In this document: positions 25,421-38,318 of the stretch, piece after piece
How positions within the stretch are numbered: position 1 is the stretch's first letter
Layout of the letters: each line of letters begins with the position of its first letter
Assembly: GCF_000006565.2 (NCBI RefSeq)
Contig: NC_031477.1
Coordinates: 1,954,043 to 2,018,042 of the forward strand
Source: Toxoplasma gondii ME49
Taxonomy: Eukaryota; Apicomplexa; Conoidasida; Eucoccidiorida; Sarcocystidae
DNA length: 64,000 nucleotides
Direction of reading: 5' to 3'
Made by a program: the position numbers and the translations under genes
Notes under the pieces: generated by a model
The model's input: only the letters and a program-made list of their open reading frames with translations
Databases searched by the model: none
What the model was told of the DNA's origin: nothing

Positions 25421-26373
25421 ACACAACCACACCTCATCAGTGTGTGTTAGTAAGCTCTGTTGATTAGGATTAGCAGGTGTGCTGTACCAGCCGATCTGAA
25501 ATCTACAACAGTGACTTTCGCCTATACCAATCGAAAAGAAAGCTGATGCCAGACTCACTGGTACACTTTATAAAACGGGACTCTCCGGTTTCTGAAAATA
25601 ACAACCGATTTCTGCAGAGGATAGTCTACGAGTTGGAATCCGTCGTCGACCGTGCTGACATATAATAGTTAAGATGGCTATCATTGTGGACCAAGAACCA
25701 ATGCGCCACCGCATCTCAATATAACAAAAGTAATCAGGGTCAGCTTAGATCGTCCAAGAAAAGTCGCAGACTTTGGCGCACATTCCCTAATACTGGGGAC
25801 GATGGATTATGAAGAGACCATCTGTTGTTCACCCGCACTACACTGTCGATAACACTATAGAGGCAGGGTTTATCTGGTCTCCAGCCGTGTCGCTGTGCCG
25901 ATGCAGATCGTTACCCCAGAATCGAGGAGCTCATAAATCGCGAATAATCGGCCTGACAATTGCGGCGGGGGCCGCTCCAAGCCACTCTACGCATGTTTTA
26001 CAATGTGATCACCCACAGGGTAGAGGTTCGTTGTCCGTGGAGGTATGTGCCCAGGGATTCTGAAAGCAGCTAGCGCCGGGCGGCCGGACTGAGCTCCGAG
26101 GAGATCTTCTTTACCATCTCTCGATGAACCACTTTCTCGTGCGAGATTTGAGGCGGACAGCTAGTCTGTATCGCTGTGCAAGCTGCGTTGCTCGTGCGCT
26201 TTTGCACGCGGCACCCCTTCATCCCACGTCGATGAAGTGGTGTTCATGGTGAGTCACCTCGAGCTGCGACTACCAGTTCTTATCATTCTGCAGTTCTTTT
26301 ATCCCTGCGCTTTCCTCCTCCTCTGCCGCCGTCTCTGTCTGTTGCGCTTGCCGATTCCTTTTCTTTTTTTTAC

Positions 26374-26878
26374 AATGCGGCTGCCCGTCTCGTCTCGCGT
26401 GTCGGAAAGGGAGGCACCTTTTGCCTATCCTTTTCAGGCACCACCCAAAATTTCTGGAGGGCCACCACGCGTGGACCTGAAAGTGAAAACGAGGGCTCCT
26501 GGAGCATGCCTCTCTCCGGCTCCTCTGAGAGTCTTCACGCGTCCGGATGCCTCAGCAAAGTTGCTGAAGAGCATCGCGGAGGCACGGGTGAGGCTTCGGC
26601 GACAGGACGCGCCGAGGCCTTGCCGGTATCTCAACCTGGGGAGGGTCTGCCCCCGCCCTTTCCCCCTTGTTTGTGCCTGTGCTTGAGAGCCAGGCTTTGT
26701 ATGTGTGTGTTTGTGTCTGTTTGTTTTGGGTGCTGGTGTCGTGGTGGATGCATGCATGCTTGTGATTCGGACTGAGGCTTTTTTTGGCTCGGTGTGTGAT
26801 TCGTTTCTTTCGTCACGTGGGACCGGCAGTTCGGCCCATATGACAGAACAACTGGCGAAGCTGACGGCGAAGGTATGC
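26374..26878 (+). CDS. Possible short gene or exon pair of unknown function
   Basis: From an ATG at 26374 a GC-rich frame begins MRLPVSSRVSEREAPF and reaches a good donor (CACGG|GTGAGG near 26588). A candidate acceptor (GACCGGCAG near 26830) and a second donor (GCGAAG|GTATGC near 26878) bound a small second exon. The segment differs in composition from the AT-richer sequence around it. No domain is recognised and I could not connect it to later exons, so it may be a lone exon, a leader or chance. Confidence 0.25.
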
Positions 26879-27349
26879 CGTAAAATCTTGTGTGTTTTAT
26901 GGGGTTCCTGCGAGTGAGAACCGTGGTTTGCGAAATCTGCTTGAAGCACGTGCAGAACGCCCCTGTGCGCGCTGGTGAGACAAACCAAAATCACACAGAA
27001 CCTAGCTCACAACGTGAATCCAACACCCTACGTGATAGAGCCAGCTGGAGATAGTGTCCTGTCAGTAGGCGTTGTTGCAGCTGATGTGAATAGACAACAC
27101 GCATACTCGCCCACGCAGGGTAAGCAGAAGCAGCCAACATTTCAGGGCTGTCTTCGTTGCCTCCTATTTGCCGGCCATTCTGAACCGCGTGACCTACCAC
27201 CGCCATTCTCAAAAAACGCTCATAACTCTCACGAACAGCGAGATAAATCACTATTCAGACTCCAGTGTGCTCAGCACCACCGTACAGGGAGTAAGCGTCC
27301 CTGCGGTAGGATCATTCATAGAATTTTCTCGAACACGGGCAGTAGAGAG

Positions 27350-27471
27350 TCAGAGACACAGCTGCTGCCAGGTGATCCTCGACCACCCGCCGGCAGAGAG
27401 TGTTGGAATCGCAGGGAAAGGACGACACAGTTGTGCTGTCGATGGAAAAGACTGATTACTGGTTCGAATGG
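27350..27471 (+). repeat. 122-bp dispersed direct repeat, copy B
   Basis: Second copy of the element at 24207-24328 in the same orientation, about 3.1 kb downstream. The two copies bracket the cytochrome b pseudogene. Confidence 0.92.
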
Positions 27472-29466
27472 TCGGGACTGAAGTTGCTGTAGCTTGTGTC
27501 ACGGCCGGACACGATTAAGAGGGGGACGCATAATCATAGATGTGGCTCTACCGAATTTTGAGGTTGCAGTTTATTTTTCTTGAGAAAATCGCACCAACGT
27601 CGGCTTTAGTGAGAATGGAATTTGTTCCGAGATTTTGGGTTGGGTGGGAGTTCGACTCATTCCGTGGTGAAGGTGTCTAATATCCATAAGGGTAGCCGTT
27701 GAATCGACGTCACCTGGTTTTTGCATTGGTATGCGAACCAGAAAGAATACTTCCAGAACAGAGCGCAGTATGTGACGGAGATTTCATGATGGTGCTCGTG
27801 TTGATCGACTTTTAAACGCATATGGTAATGCTACAGTGGCAAGCAGTCGCTCCTACGTGCAATTCACCACTGGGCGAGTATCGGAAAATCATTGTCACGA
27901 ACGTGATAGTCTCAGCGTAGACTCACGTACACGAAACCTTCATGCTGAAATGATTGGCAGTGTCACCAGATAGGTACTTGGCAGTATGACCAGGACGGCG
28001 TTGGTGTTGAAAACTTTCACCCAACAACAGAGGCCTTTCCCAGTGGGCAAGAAGGGAGTGATGTTGTCCGTGCAGCACTTTTATCTGTGCATCTTTCGTA
28101 TATGTGTGTATTAGGTATTATTTTCTATATATGGATGTATTATCTATAAGTATATATGCCTGCAACAACATACAGACGCGCGAGTGCACGGAGAGCCTGT
28201 TGGACAAAGAAAAGGTTCGTTGTCCCCCCCTCCCCTTACTAGACTTTCTGTCCCTTTTTCTTCGCGTTCTGCGTCGGGTCGCAACTGCGTTGTTTCGCCC
28301 CCGTCCTCTGCACAAAATATCTGATTTCAACAAACGGTTTGCCAGACACATACAACCCTCACCACTCCTGACGTGTTCAGCGTTCGTGGTGGCTATTCTA
28401 GCCTAACTATGAACACAACAGAGATGTAGCATTTACATCTTTATGCACACTATATTCTATCTATGCATACAGGTATAAACAGATAGAGTTAGAGTTGAAC
28501 ATAGACATAGAAATGTCTTTAGTTGTAAATGACTGTGGATTTATGCAGTGGGGGGGGATCGTTGGTGGCCGATCCACAGAACCTTCAGCGCATGAATAGA
28601 ATCGGATTTGTGCTTTTGCTGAAGCATTTCTGCGTGGAAAGTGCATCGCCTTTGAATCACGTGAGGCCTACAGAAAAGGGGGCTTGGCACTTGGGCGCAT
28701 GCAGTTTTTTTTTGCGGCGCTTCTCGCCCCCTCGTGTTTGTTTGACGCTCTCTGTGTCTCTTTTCTGCATCGAAAATCCGTTTTTGGAAGTAAAAGCAAT
28801 CTGATTTTTGCGAAGGAATCGCCTTGCGCACGGCCATGCTGCGGCCGGGATCTGGAGAGAGACACACGCACTGTTTTTGGCCGAACAGGTTCCCGCTCTA
28901 CCGTTTTTCGTCTGTTCTTTCCTTTCAGTTGAACGCGTTTCGTCTCTTAACGCAGAAGGTGGTGTCTGCTGTCTGTTAGGGCATCTCTCTGTCCACACAA
29001 GCGCGTCTTTTGGTGGATAATTGCAGCTCATGTTAGGCTTTCCCTCCACGAGTACATGCACCGCCGGTGACCAGCGTGCATTTCAGTCTTTGTCTTCGCT
29101 TTGTCTTGCTGTCTCCCTTTGTCTTTTCCCTTCCATGCTATCGCTTTTCTGTTCTTTCCAATTTTCTTTCTCTCCGACTCAACCGGCCAGGGAGACGCGA
29201 AGAGGACCAGAGGGCCTCTCTGTCGTCTGCTCTTTTTACCGGAGGAAAACGCGCGCCTGCCCGCTGCCTGCCGTCTCGTTTCTCTTCCTTCGTATGTTCC
29301 GGCCCTGTTCTCTCTCAACAGTCTGGAATTCAATCCAATTATCTCTCCTACCAAATCAAGTCTAGTTTCCTTGTCACATCGTACCACGGGCCGTTCTGGT
29401 GTCTCTTCCTTCGCCAGCGATCTCTCGGCTTCCAAACCCTCAGCAGACACTCCCACTGCCCTGTAC

Positions 29467-29595
29467 CCGTTCTTTTCTCTTGTTTTCTCTCTCTCTTGTT
29501 TTCTCTCTCTCTTGTTCTATCTCTTGTTCTCTCTCTCCTTCTCTCGTTTGTTCTCTCTCTCTTGATCTCCCTCTTTTGTTCTCCTCCTCTTCCTC
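29467..29595 (+). promoter_or_regulatory. CT-rich tract upstream of the transportin-3 start
   Basis: Repeated TCTCTCTTGTTTTCTC-type units run for about 130 bp, ending about 185 bp before the ATG at 29779. The sense strand is almost all pyrimidine, consistent with a 5' leader or core promoter. Which of these it is cannot be told from sequence. Confidence 0.5.
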
Positions 29596-29778
29596 CCTGT
29601 TGCTCTCCCTCTGGATCGCTTTCGTGGTATCCTCGGCTTTTCCTCGTTCCCTGTTGGCGAGCACCCGCCACAAAGAGGGCCTCTGTTTCTCTCGCAGCCT
29701 CTCGGCGGCATTTGCGTCTGTTGTCGTTCTGCACCTCGTCCACTCTCTCCCGACCTCTCCGCCTTTCGCGCTCTCGCC

Positions 29779-32700
29779 ATGGCGCTCCGGCAGAGCTCCG
29801 CGGACCCTGGGGGCCAGGGCGACGTCGTGCAGATGCTGCAGACGCTGTACTTCAATACGGATCCCCATGCGCGTCGTCAGGCAGACGTCTGGCTCCGGCA
29901 GTGGCAGAAGTCTTCCGACGCGTGGGCTCTCTCGATGGAGATGCTCCTGCATTACACGCAGACGCCCGGAGCTTCGCCGGCCTCTGTCCGTCTCAGCGAC
30001 GAGGCTGTCTACTTTCTCTGCCAGACTCTGCGCACCAAGACGATGTTTGACTTTCACCAGCTTCCTCTCGCCTCTCACGAAAGCTTATGCTCGCAGGTTC
30101 TCCGCCTTCTGCAGGCCTTCTCAGCGCCAGGGGCGCCAGAAGCGAGCTGTGCAGAAGCCACTTCCTCGCCCTCGGCTGCCTCGAGCAACTCGCAGAGGGA
30201 CAGACACCGCGCGGCTGTCACCCAGCTGTCGCTCTGCCTCGCAGACCTCGCCTTGCAGACAGCAGACAAATGGCAGAATCCGGTGCAGGTGATTCTCCAG
30301 GCCTTTCCGCTCGCTCTGCCGGCGTCGGACTCGGGGTCGGACCTCGCGACTGGTAACGAGCATGGTCGCGCTATTGCGCTTCTCCTTCTCCTCCTCAAGC
30401 ACCTTGCGGAGGAAAGCACAAGTCGCCGCGTGATGGCTGACGAGACAGTGCGGCGGAGACACCTCGCGAATATGGGGAAGGCCGCGTCCACGGTCATGCA
30501 GACGCTGCTGAAGCTCCGGCAAGTCGTTCGGAACAGGAAGCAGGGCCTCGAGGAGAAGAAGCGTCTCGCGCCCCAGGGCCAGCCGCGCGCCGCGCTCCTC
30601 GACGCGCTCGCTCTCAACGACTCGCTTCTGCGCTCCATTCTCTCCTGCTGGCGAGTCTGGCTGCCTTTCCTCCAGCCGCTTGCGGCCGGCGACGGCGAGG
30701 ATCGAGACGGAGACAACGCGGGCCTCGCAGGATGCGCCTCGCAACTGCTTGAGACAAGTGCACAGGAGCAGCAGGCGAGTCTTGCCCTTGTCTTCTCAGA
30801 CTGTCTGGAGGTGCTGGCGGCTCCGCGGCAGCCGGCGGCTTCCAACTCGCCAGCGGCGACTGGGGACGAAGACGCGAACGAGGCTGCAGCGAGCTGTGTG
30901 CTTCGCCTCCTCAAGTCGGTCACCGCGTCGACTCAGGAGCTCCGCATGCGCTTCCTTCGCCTTCAGAAGGAGGCGGCGCATGCACAGGCGGGGCCTGGCG
31001 TCGAGGAGCTATCCTCGTCGTTCTCACCGCCGGCGCCCGAGGTCCTCGAGCATGCTCTGCGGGACACTGAGGCGCGGCTCAAGGCGTCTGAGTCCTTCGA
31101 GCAGCAGCTGCTTCAGGAGATTCTCGCGCGCTGCGTTGGGGCGTTGCGGGGACGCCTGCTCGCCGCGCTCCAGAGAAGCGGTGAGGGAGAAGGGGAGGAG
31201 TTCGAGGACGAGTTCGACGCCCTGCAGGCCCTGACGACGCTCGCGAGAGTTTACGCGGGTGTCGCGATTTTCTTGATTCCCGCGCTCATGCGCAGGACGC
31301 ACAGAGACGCCCAGCTGCAGGAACTTGTCCACCTCCTGATGAAAATCTCGGAGGCCCCTCGCACGCGCCGCATAGTCGCGCATGCGCTGGAGGCGACAGC
31401 CGGGGGGTCCGAAGCAGACGAAGGCGACGAGGGCGAAGAAGAGGCGCTCCTCGTGATCGAGGAGCCAATGCGGTTCTGGATGAAGCTGGCGGAGGCCGCG
31501 CACCGCGCAGAGACCGCCTTCTCTGCATGCGCGCTGCGCGGCGAGAACAAGGGAGAGACCCCGGGCCAGAAGGCCCCGGCGAGGGGCCTTGACGCGGAGG
31601 CGCCAAACCCCGACGACGCAGGCCAGTCGATTGAGGCCCTGAAGGAAGTCTACACACACCTCCTGCGGGAGTGTCTGCTCCAGGTGACGATGCCTAAGCG
31701 TGTGGCGGCGGCCGCGCTCTCGAGCGACTACGACGCCTACCGACGAGCGATCCTCGACTGCGTGGAAGACTGTGCGTTGCTCCTCTCTCCGGAGCGCGCG
31801 AGCCTCGTTGCAATTGACAATCTCCAGCAGCTGCGACGGAGACAGGAAGAAGAACTTCAACGCGTCTCGTCGCTCGGGGCCTCGCTCACCCCCGCCGTCG
31901 CTGCCGAGCTCCACCAGCACCAAGAGCGTCTCCTTGAGGGGGCCCTCGTGGTCCTGGCCAAGCTGTGCAGCCTTGACACAGATTTCTCGGCTCTGAAGCA
32001 GCATCTGCAGGTGCCGCTCGCCGCGATCAGCGTCGTTCTCGGAGCGGAAGCCTTTCCAGTCCACTCCTTGCCGCTTCTCCACACCACGATCTACGCCAGA
32101 GTCGCGGCCATCGACTTGCTCAAGGAGCTCCTCGTCCCCCTCGTTGACGACGCCGCCGCCCTCCAGCAGGCGCTCCAGATGCTCGTCCGGCAGCTTCTCA
32201 CCCAGACGGCGGGGCCTGGAGCAGGAGAACAAGGAGGCGCGGGAAACAGAGAAGACGAAGAGCGCCAGGCCATGATTCAAACGCTGCACGTCAATGCGTC
32301 ACGAGCTGTCAGGCAGTTGTGTGTCGCTGCAAAGCCACCTGCTCTGCATCCGCCTCTTGTCAACGAACTCGTCAACCTCACCATTGCACTTGCAAATGTC
32401 AAAGCAGACGAAGATGTAAGTCCGCATGGTGATCCTGTAATGCCCATATATATATATATATATATATATATATCAATGCAGCCCTACCTGTTTGTCCATA
32501 TACATATATGGAGAGTATGTTTTTCATGCGACGGCGTCTACATCTGACGATATATATATATATATATATATACATGAAGCGTATCCATGTATATGAATGC
32601 CAGTGAATCGTGAGGCGTCTCTTCAAGACAGTAATGGGTGCGTATATGTACATGCAAATCTGCATTTGTGCGCGTGTAACATGTGCGCATAACTGAATTC

Positions 32701-34935
32701 TGTGGTCTAATAGAAGAGGTTTATCAGAACTGGAGGCGCGGACAGGCATTTATCTTGAAATTGTTGTTTTCAAGTGGGTGTCCTTGCTTCCTGAGCCCCG
32801 CTGTTTGTGTTCCACTGAGGGCTGTTCCAATAGCCACTGTGTGGCGTGATGTTGCTTTCTTTCGTTTTTCGTTTGCGAGCTCCCCCGCGTCTTTCTCTGT
32901 TCGCTCACTTCCTGCGTCTGTCTTGCCTCTCCAGTGATTACTGTGCTGCTCCTCTGGGTGCCTCTCGGTTTCGCAGGTCCAGATGTTCGTTTTGGAGGGG
33001 GTGTCTGCCGTCGCCAGCAAAATGGAGGACACTGCGACGTTCCTCAGTGTAAGCGGACGTTCAAGCAAGGGTCCAAGATACGGCGCTGTTCCCCGAATAT
33101 AAGCCGATGGCCGCCGCTGCGTCATTTTTATAGAAGCCGGCGTTCTGCGTTTGCTTCTGCTTCCACCTGCCTGAGCGCGTTTAGGCGCCACCTAAATGAG
33201 GCTCTTCATCCTGGCAACTGTGTCTCATACTGCATGCACTCCATGCACGCCCACTATATATATATATTTATATATATATATTTATATATATATATATTTA
33301 TACATTTATATGTAGATATGTATATGCATGATATGCATACATACTTGAATCCTTATTTTTCACGTGGAGGTTTTCTATCTGTGGAGTCCACACGCCGGCA
33401 CTGGGGGACCGAGTGTCTCTGCACGTGCATGCCGAGGCATTTATGTGAGCTGGAATCTTTCTAGTTTTTGCATGAGCTTTGGCAGTGCCGAAGGCAATTT
33501 GTGTTGCGCAGGTTTTGGAGGCTCTGTGCAAGCCGGCGATTGCTGGCCTCCAACAAACAGAGACGAACGAAGCCGCTGTATGCTGGCATCTGGACTGTCT
33601 CGCCGTCATATTGAGGTGCGTGCGTTCTTTCGTTTCAGGGATGTCTTTGCTTGTTACCCCGTTGTCTCTTCCTTTTCAGCAGCCGGATGTCCTCCGTCTC
33701 CCAGTGTCCTTCATGCCTGTCTCTCTCCCTGCTGGCTTCGCCTCTTCGCTCATTCAAGTGGATCTCTCATTCTCATCCTTCCGCAGCTCTCCGTCTCTTC
33801 CTCACTCCTTCCTCCTCACGCCTTCGGCAGAAGCCGGTTCTCTCATGGACAGTCTTTCGTCATCGTGAACGGCGTTATCTCCGCCTGCGTGTGTCTTCCC
33901 TTCACCTTCGAAGTCTGGTTTTCTCTCCACACCTTCGTCACGGCTTGCGTTTCGACCAGACGTTCACATCGACCTCTAATGAGCGTCTCTGGGGGTATTT
34001 GCTCGCTTTTCCTCGCGTTTCGACGCTTGGCTTCGTTTCTGCAGAGACGCCGTCTGCCCCGGAACCTCTTCTTCATCGACTTCGCATGCAGACGCCTCGA
34101 GACATATGAGCGTCGCCACATTCATCACTTCCTCGCTTTGGCCGCTGCTGCGTGCACAGCTCGAAAAGCTTCCTGCGCACCAGCGAATCGTCGAAAAGGC
34201 TCTCCGGTGTCTGAAGCATGCAGTGCGTTGCGCCGGCGAAGGCTTCAAGCCTCTCTTGCCGGACTTCCTCGCTCTCCTCGAAAAAAATGCGCAACTCTGT
34301 CTCCACTGCACTTACCTCTACGCCGCCGAGTGGCTGGCCATGCAGTTTGGGCAAGACGAACAGTACCAGCAGCCTCTGATGGTACGCAGGGAGACGCAGG
34401 ACGCAGACGGGGGTTCACATGCAGAAATGCGTTGACGGACTCAGACCAGACCTCGGACTGCCGAGAAGAGGGTGACTCACCTTGAACTCCGGAGTGCAAG
34501 CAGGGAGACACAGCTCAGAGTTAGATACACTGAAAACGCTCTCAATAACGCAACAGGGAACAGTCAAACAACAGGTCGGGGAGTGCAAAGACCGATGCTG
34601 CTGGACGGTGATGCGCCAGGTTGTTGCGGGAGGGGGGGGGCGTCCCTGTCGCCAGAGACAGAGGGACACCGAGTGCCAAGACCCATTCACACACAGAGCA
34701 GGAGGAGGAAACGAGGTCGGAGAGAAAAGAGGGAAGTGATGCGTGGTACGCGTCAACGCGCCTGCCTTGTTTCGTCACCGGCTCAAACAAACAGACTCAC
34801 ATGTCACGCATTATACCAAACCCCAGGCGACCAGACAGATGCTTATACTTTTTCCGTTGTACATTTTGACATATACATACATATTTCTAAGGAAATAACG
34901 GAGTGTTCCTTGTGTCTTCATATTTCTATATCTAC

Positions 34936-34970
<35 letters not shown>

Positions 34971-37581
34971 AATTCAGTGTAGTTTCTTATTCCTTCGAGC
35001 GACGCATCTCAGGTGCATCTGAGGTGATACAACCATTTGCGTTTCTGCTATGGTGCAGCACCTGTTCCGCCAACTGAGCGCCCAGGCTCTCCAAGCGATT
35101 CAGGAGCAAGTGAGTTTCTTGACGCGTATTTCCTTTCGCTCTTTTCCCTCTCTTCCACTGCCATCGGTCCTCCCCGTTGCGTCTCCCCAGCGTCACGCAG
35201 TGGCGGCTGTCTTCTCGGGCCAGGATCCGTTTCGTTTCATCTGCGCGGGTTTCGGCGCTGCTTCACAGATTGCGGGGTCCCCGCCTCTGCCTCCTGTCGT
35301 GCACTGGCTGTCCTCGGCTTTTACGCAAGGTTGAGACGGCTTCTTTCACGACGCTGCTTCAAGTGGAGCTGTGACGCTGGGAGGAATGCGCTGCGAGATA
35401 GATATAGACTTGCAGGCAAAGTGCCTTTGGGAGGAAATCCTTCGTACTGAATCCCTCTGTTGACCTTGCACCTTCTCTCTGTCTCTCGAGCACCTTCTCC
35501 TCGGCATTGCTGCTACCGTCCTGGGTCCTCACCAAGCCGCGTTTTCCTGCTTGGTTTCCCTCACGTCTCGCGGTCGCTGTGTTGTGTCTTTGTTTGAGTC
35601 ACATTCGAGTCGTTTTCCGTGTGTCTGTCATTTGTCTTCAGAGCCAAAACATAGATGCATGCTGCGACCTCGTTGAGGATTGCTACGGAATGGTGAACCG
35701 CTATATCCGTTACTGTCCTCTCCTTGTCAGTCTATCGCCGTCCTCAGTGCAGCAGGTATGGTCAACGCCGCGCGGATATAAGATACGCTGTGTTCTTCGC
35801 GTTCCATCTCCCTGCCTCTCTGACATCAGGCTGCTCTGCTATTTCTTTAACAGCTGTTGAGCGCCAACCAGTGCACAAGAAGCTTCTGAAGTGTGTCTAA
35901 GGACGAGAGCGATGCCTGTACGTATTTGGAGCACAAGAGTCATTGCAACTACGACATGAAAAGTATAAAATGAATTTCGACTTAAAGCACACCAATAAAA
36001 GACAAGGTGTGCCTTCTTTATTTCGCTCTTTCTCCACTACCCTTTCTCCTTTCCTCCTCCGCTCTCCGTGTCTGCTGTTCTCTCTCTTCTTGTTCTTCTC
36101 TGTCCTCCTTTTCTCTCCTCTCTTTCGCTGTCTGGTTTTCTCTAATCTCTCGCTTCTCTCTCGTGACTCGTTGTTTTCCTGTATGCCTTTCTCTGTCTTT
36201 GCCTTCCTTTCGCTGTCGATCTTCTCCTCTGTCTTCTTCCCTCTTCCTTTCCGGCGTCTGCCGTCGTTCTTGGCTCTGCTTGTACGCTGGCCGATTTGTG
36301 CGCGCTCGAGAAAAGACGCATTCTTGCCTACCGCCTGTCGGCCTCCCTTTCGTTTTCTTTGCGACTGAACGTAGTGCCTCGCTGCGTGGTGTTCCTTCGG
36401 CAGAACATCTCGCTGGTGCTCGAACGAACAGCAGTGTCTTTTGTAGTCTTTGGCTGTGGTGCAGTGAAGTCCATTTCTCGTTTTCTTCCATTTTGTCTCG
36501 TGTCATCCCAGGCACTGATGGTCGCGCGATCGGCGATGTACGTCCAGCAGCGAGAGGCTGCGCAGGTCGTCTTCACCTTCCTCGACTCTTGTGCCTTCGT
36601 CTGCGGTCAGTCTCCTTTCTCTCCGGATTGCTCTCGTCGAGAGTCCTGTTTCTGTCGCGGAAATTCTCTCACCCACCTTCCGGGTCTCCTTCAAAACAAC
36701 TGCATGTGCATGTCCTGTTTACACATATACTAGCAAGTCTATCTCTCTACCTATATATATATATATATATATATATTTGTATATACATGCAGGCGCATTG
36801 TCTTACATTTGTATCGTACGCATTCTTTGATATTTATGTGTGTATGTATCTATACTTACGTACGTAGAGTTGTTGTTTTATGTGAGTGACTATAATTTGG
36901 ATTCGTAGAGAGATCGACATTTCATTAGCATCGTGAGCCAAGCCACAATTTCTGAAAGTCTTACAGTTTAGCCGCCTGGAGACACACGTAACGTGTCTTG
37001 TGTAGCTACAGTGGAGTGTGATATTAATAGAAAAATGCATTTTTAATACATTTGAAATTCGTTGTCAAAGGCGCTCCAGTAAGGCTTCTCGGCGTGCGTT
37101 CTTCAGATGAACAGAGGCCGGTGGAGCCGCTTTCAAACGCTCTGCGTTCCATTGTTTTGGAGGTAAGGAAGACGCGTCTTCTGTCCGAGGATCTTTTCAC
37201 AATTTCCTGCCGTCTTCTGAGTTCAAAGGGAATACATCGCGTTCTCCAGGAGACGCGCCACCGACTGCTATTAGCAGACAGTCGCCCGTCCTTGTCTTCA
37301 CTTCTGTAAACCGATACATCCACTAGTACTTGATACACGAATCTAAATAATCAGCTAATGTGCATATATACATGTACATGAATATGCGTGCAACATGCAC
37401 CGACGTACCCGCCAATACACATTTTTCTGTATACGCGTGTGTACATATATATATATATATATATACATGCATATGCATATATATATAGATATATATATAT
37501 ATATACATGCATATGCATACATATATATATGTACCTGCATTCGTGTGAGTGCTACTAAGGAAGTCCAACAAAAATACTTTC

Positions 37582-37619
<38 letters not shown>

Positions 37620-38283
37620 ACATATACTGAGAGAGGTAAGTGATCTGTGAATCCAGTGTGAATTCTCTTGGCTGAGGGTACGCATGGCGTAATTTATATC
37701 GTTCTCACTGCGCCTGGTGTTTTTTCAGCATTTGCCGCCATTGGTGGAGGAGGCCTTTCGCCTGCTGATGGAAGCCCCGCCAGGCTACGTCGTCGGCCTC
37801 ATCGAGGTGAGATTCGCAAACAGAGAGAGCGCGTTTGTCTTCACACAGAACGGCGCGCTTTCATGTTTACACACACTGAAAAGGACTCGAGGTCTTTGAC
37901 TGTGTTTGTGCCGCTTCAGAGCGAACTCGTTGCTTTTGTCCTGCTCGTTCCCTCTTCAGAGCTTCCTCATCACAGTCGTCCAGGTCTTCCGCCACTGTGC
38001 CGAGCAATGGATCGGGCGTAAGTGTGGGGCCTCTTGAGAGGAGCTGTCTCTGCGGTGCCTGTGCGCCTTCTCTCCACCTGAGGTTTCCGAGCTGTGGAAG
38101 ACTTCTCTCTCTCCCGCATATAAACCGAGTCACGCCTTCAGAAATTGGATGTCCTCGTGCATGCACTTGCTGTGATCTCTTGCCGACTCCGCGTCGATCA
38201 TTCAAAAAGATCTGACGAACCAGGAACGTGTGTATAAAAAAGAGAAATATATCCATACAGAGACACATATGCGCATGCATATA

Positions 38284-38318
<35 letters not shown>

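Larger units (their letters stand above)
22303..29778. other. Gene-poor island between RecQ and transportin-3
   Basis: About 7.5 kb without a gene model I would defend. By eye it is more AT-rich than its flanks and almost free of TA microsatellites. It holds a decayed cytochrome b copy, two 122-bp direct repeats and a doubtful exon pair near 26374-26878, each listed separately. Its first few hundred bases should include the RecQ 3' UTR and its end the transportin-3 promoter. Open frames of 100-165 codons at about 22308-22822 (minus) and 22980-23477 (plus) show no recognisable domain. Confidence 0.55.

Noticed and set aside
27700..27900. Possible cox3-like fragment on the minus strand
   Set aside because: His and aromatic residues are present, but the spacing of the expected Tyr-Trp-His-Phe and Trp motifs does not fit; too weak to call.
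23600..28100. A DNA transposon or retroelement in the gene-poor island
   Set aside because: No transposase or reverse transcriptase motif, terminal inverted repeat or LTR was seen; the only repeats are the two 122-bp units.
29067..30292. Long plus-strand frames overlapping the transportin-3 start
   Set aside because: The family alignment fixes the frame starting at 29779; the others are Leu/Ser-rich readings of the CT tract and out-of-frame coding sequence.
31024..32289. A 421-codon minus-strand frame inside transportin-3 exon 1
   Set aside because: Antisense of a GC-rich coding exon, with stops avoided by codon bias; no recognisable protein.
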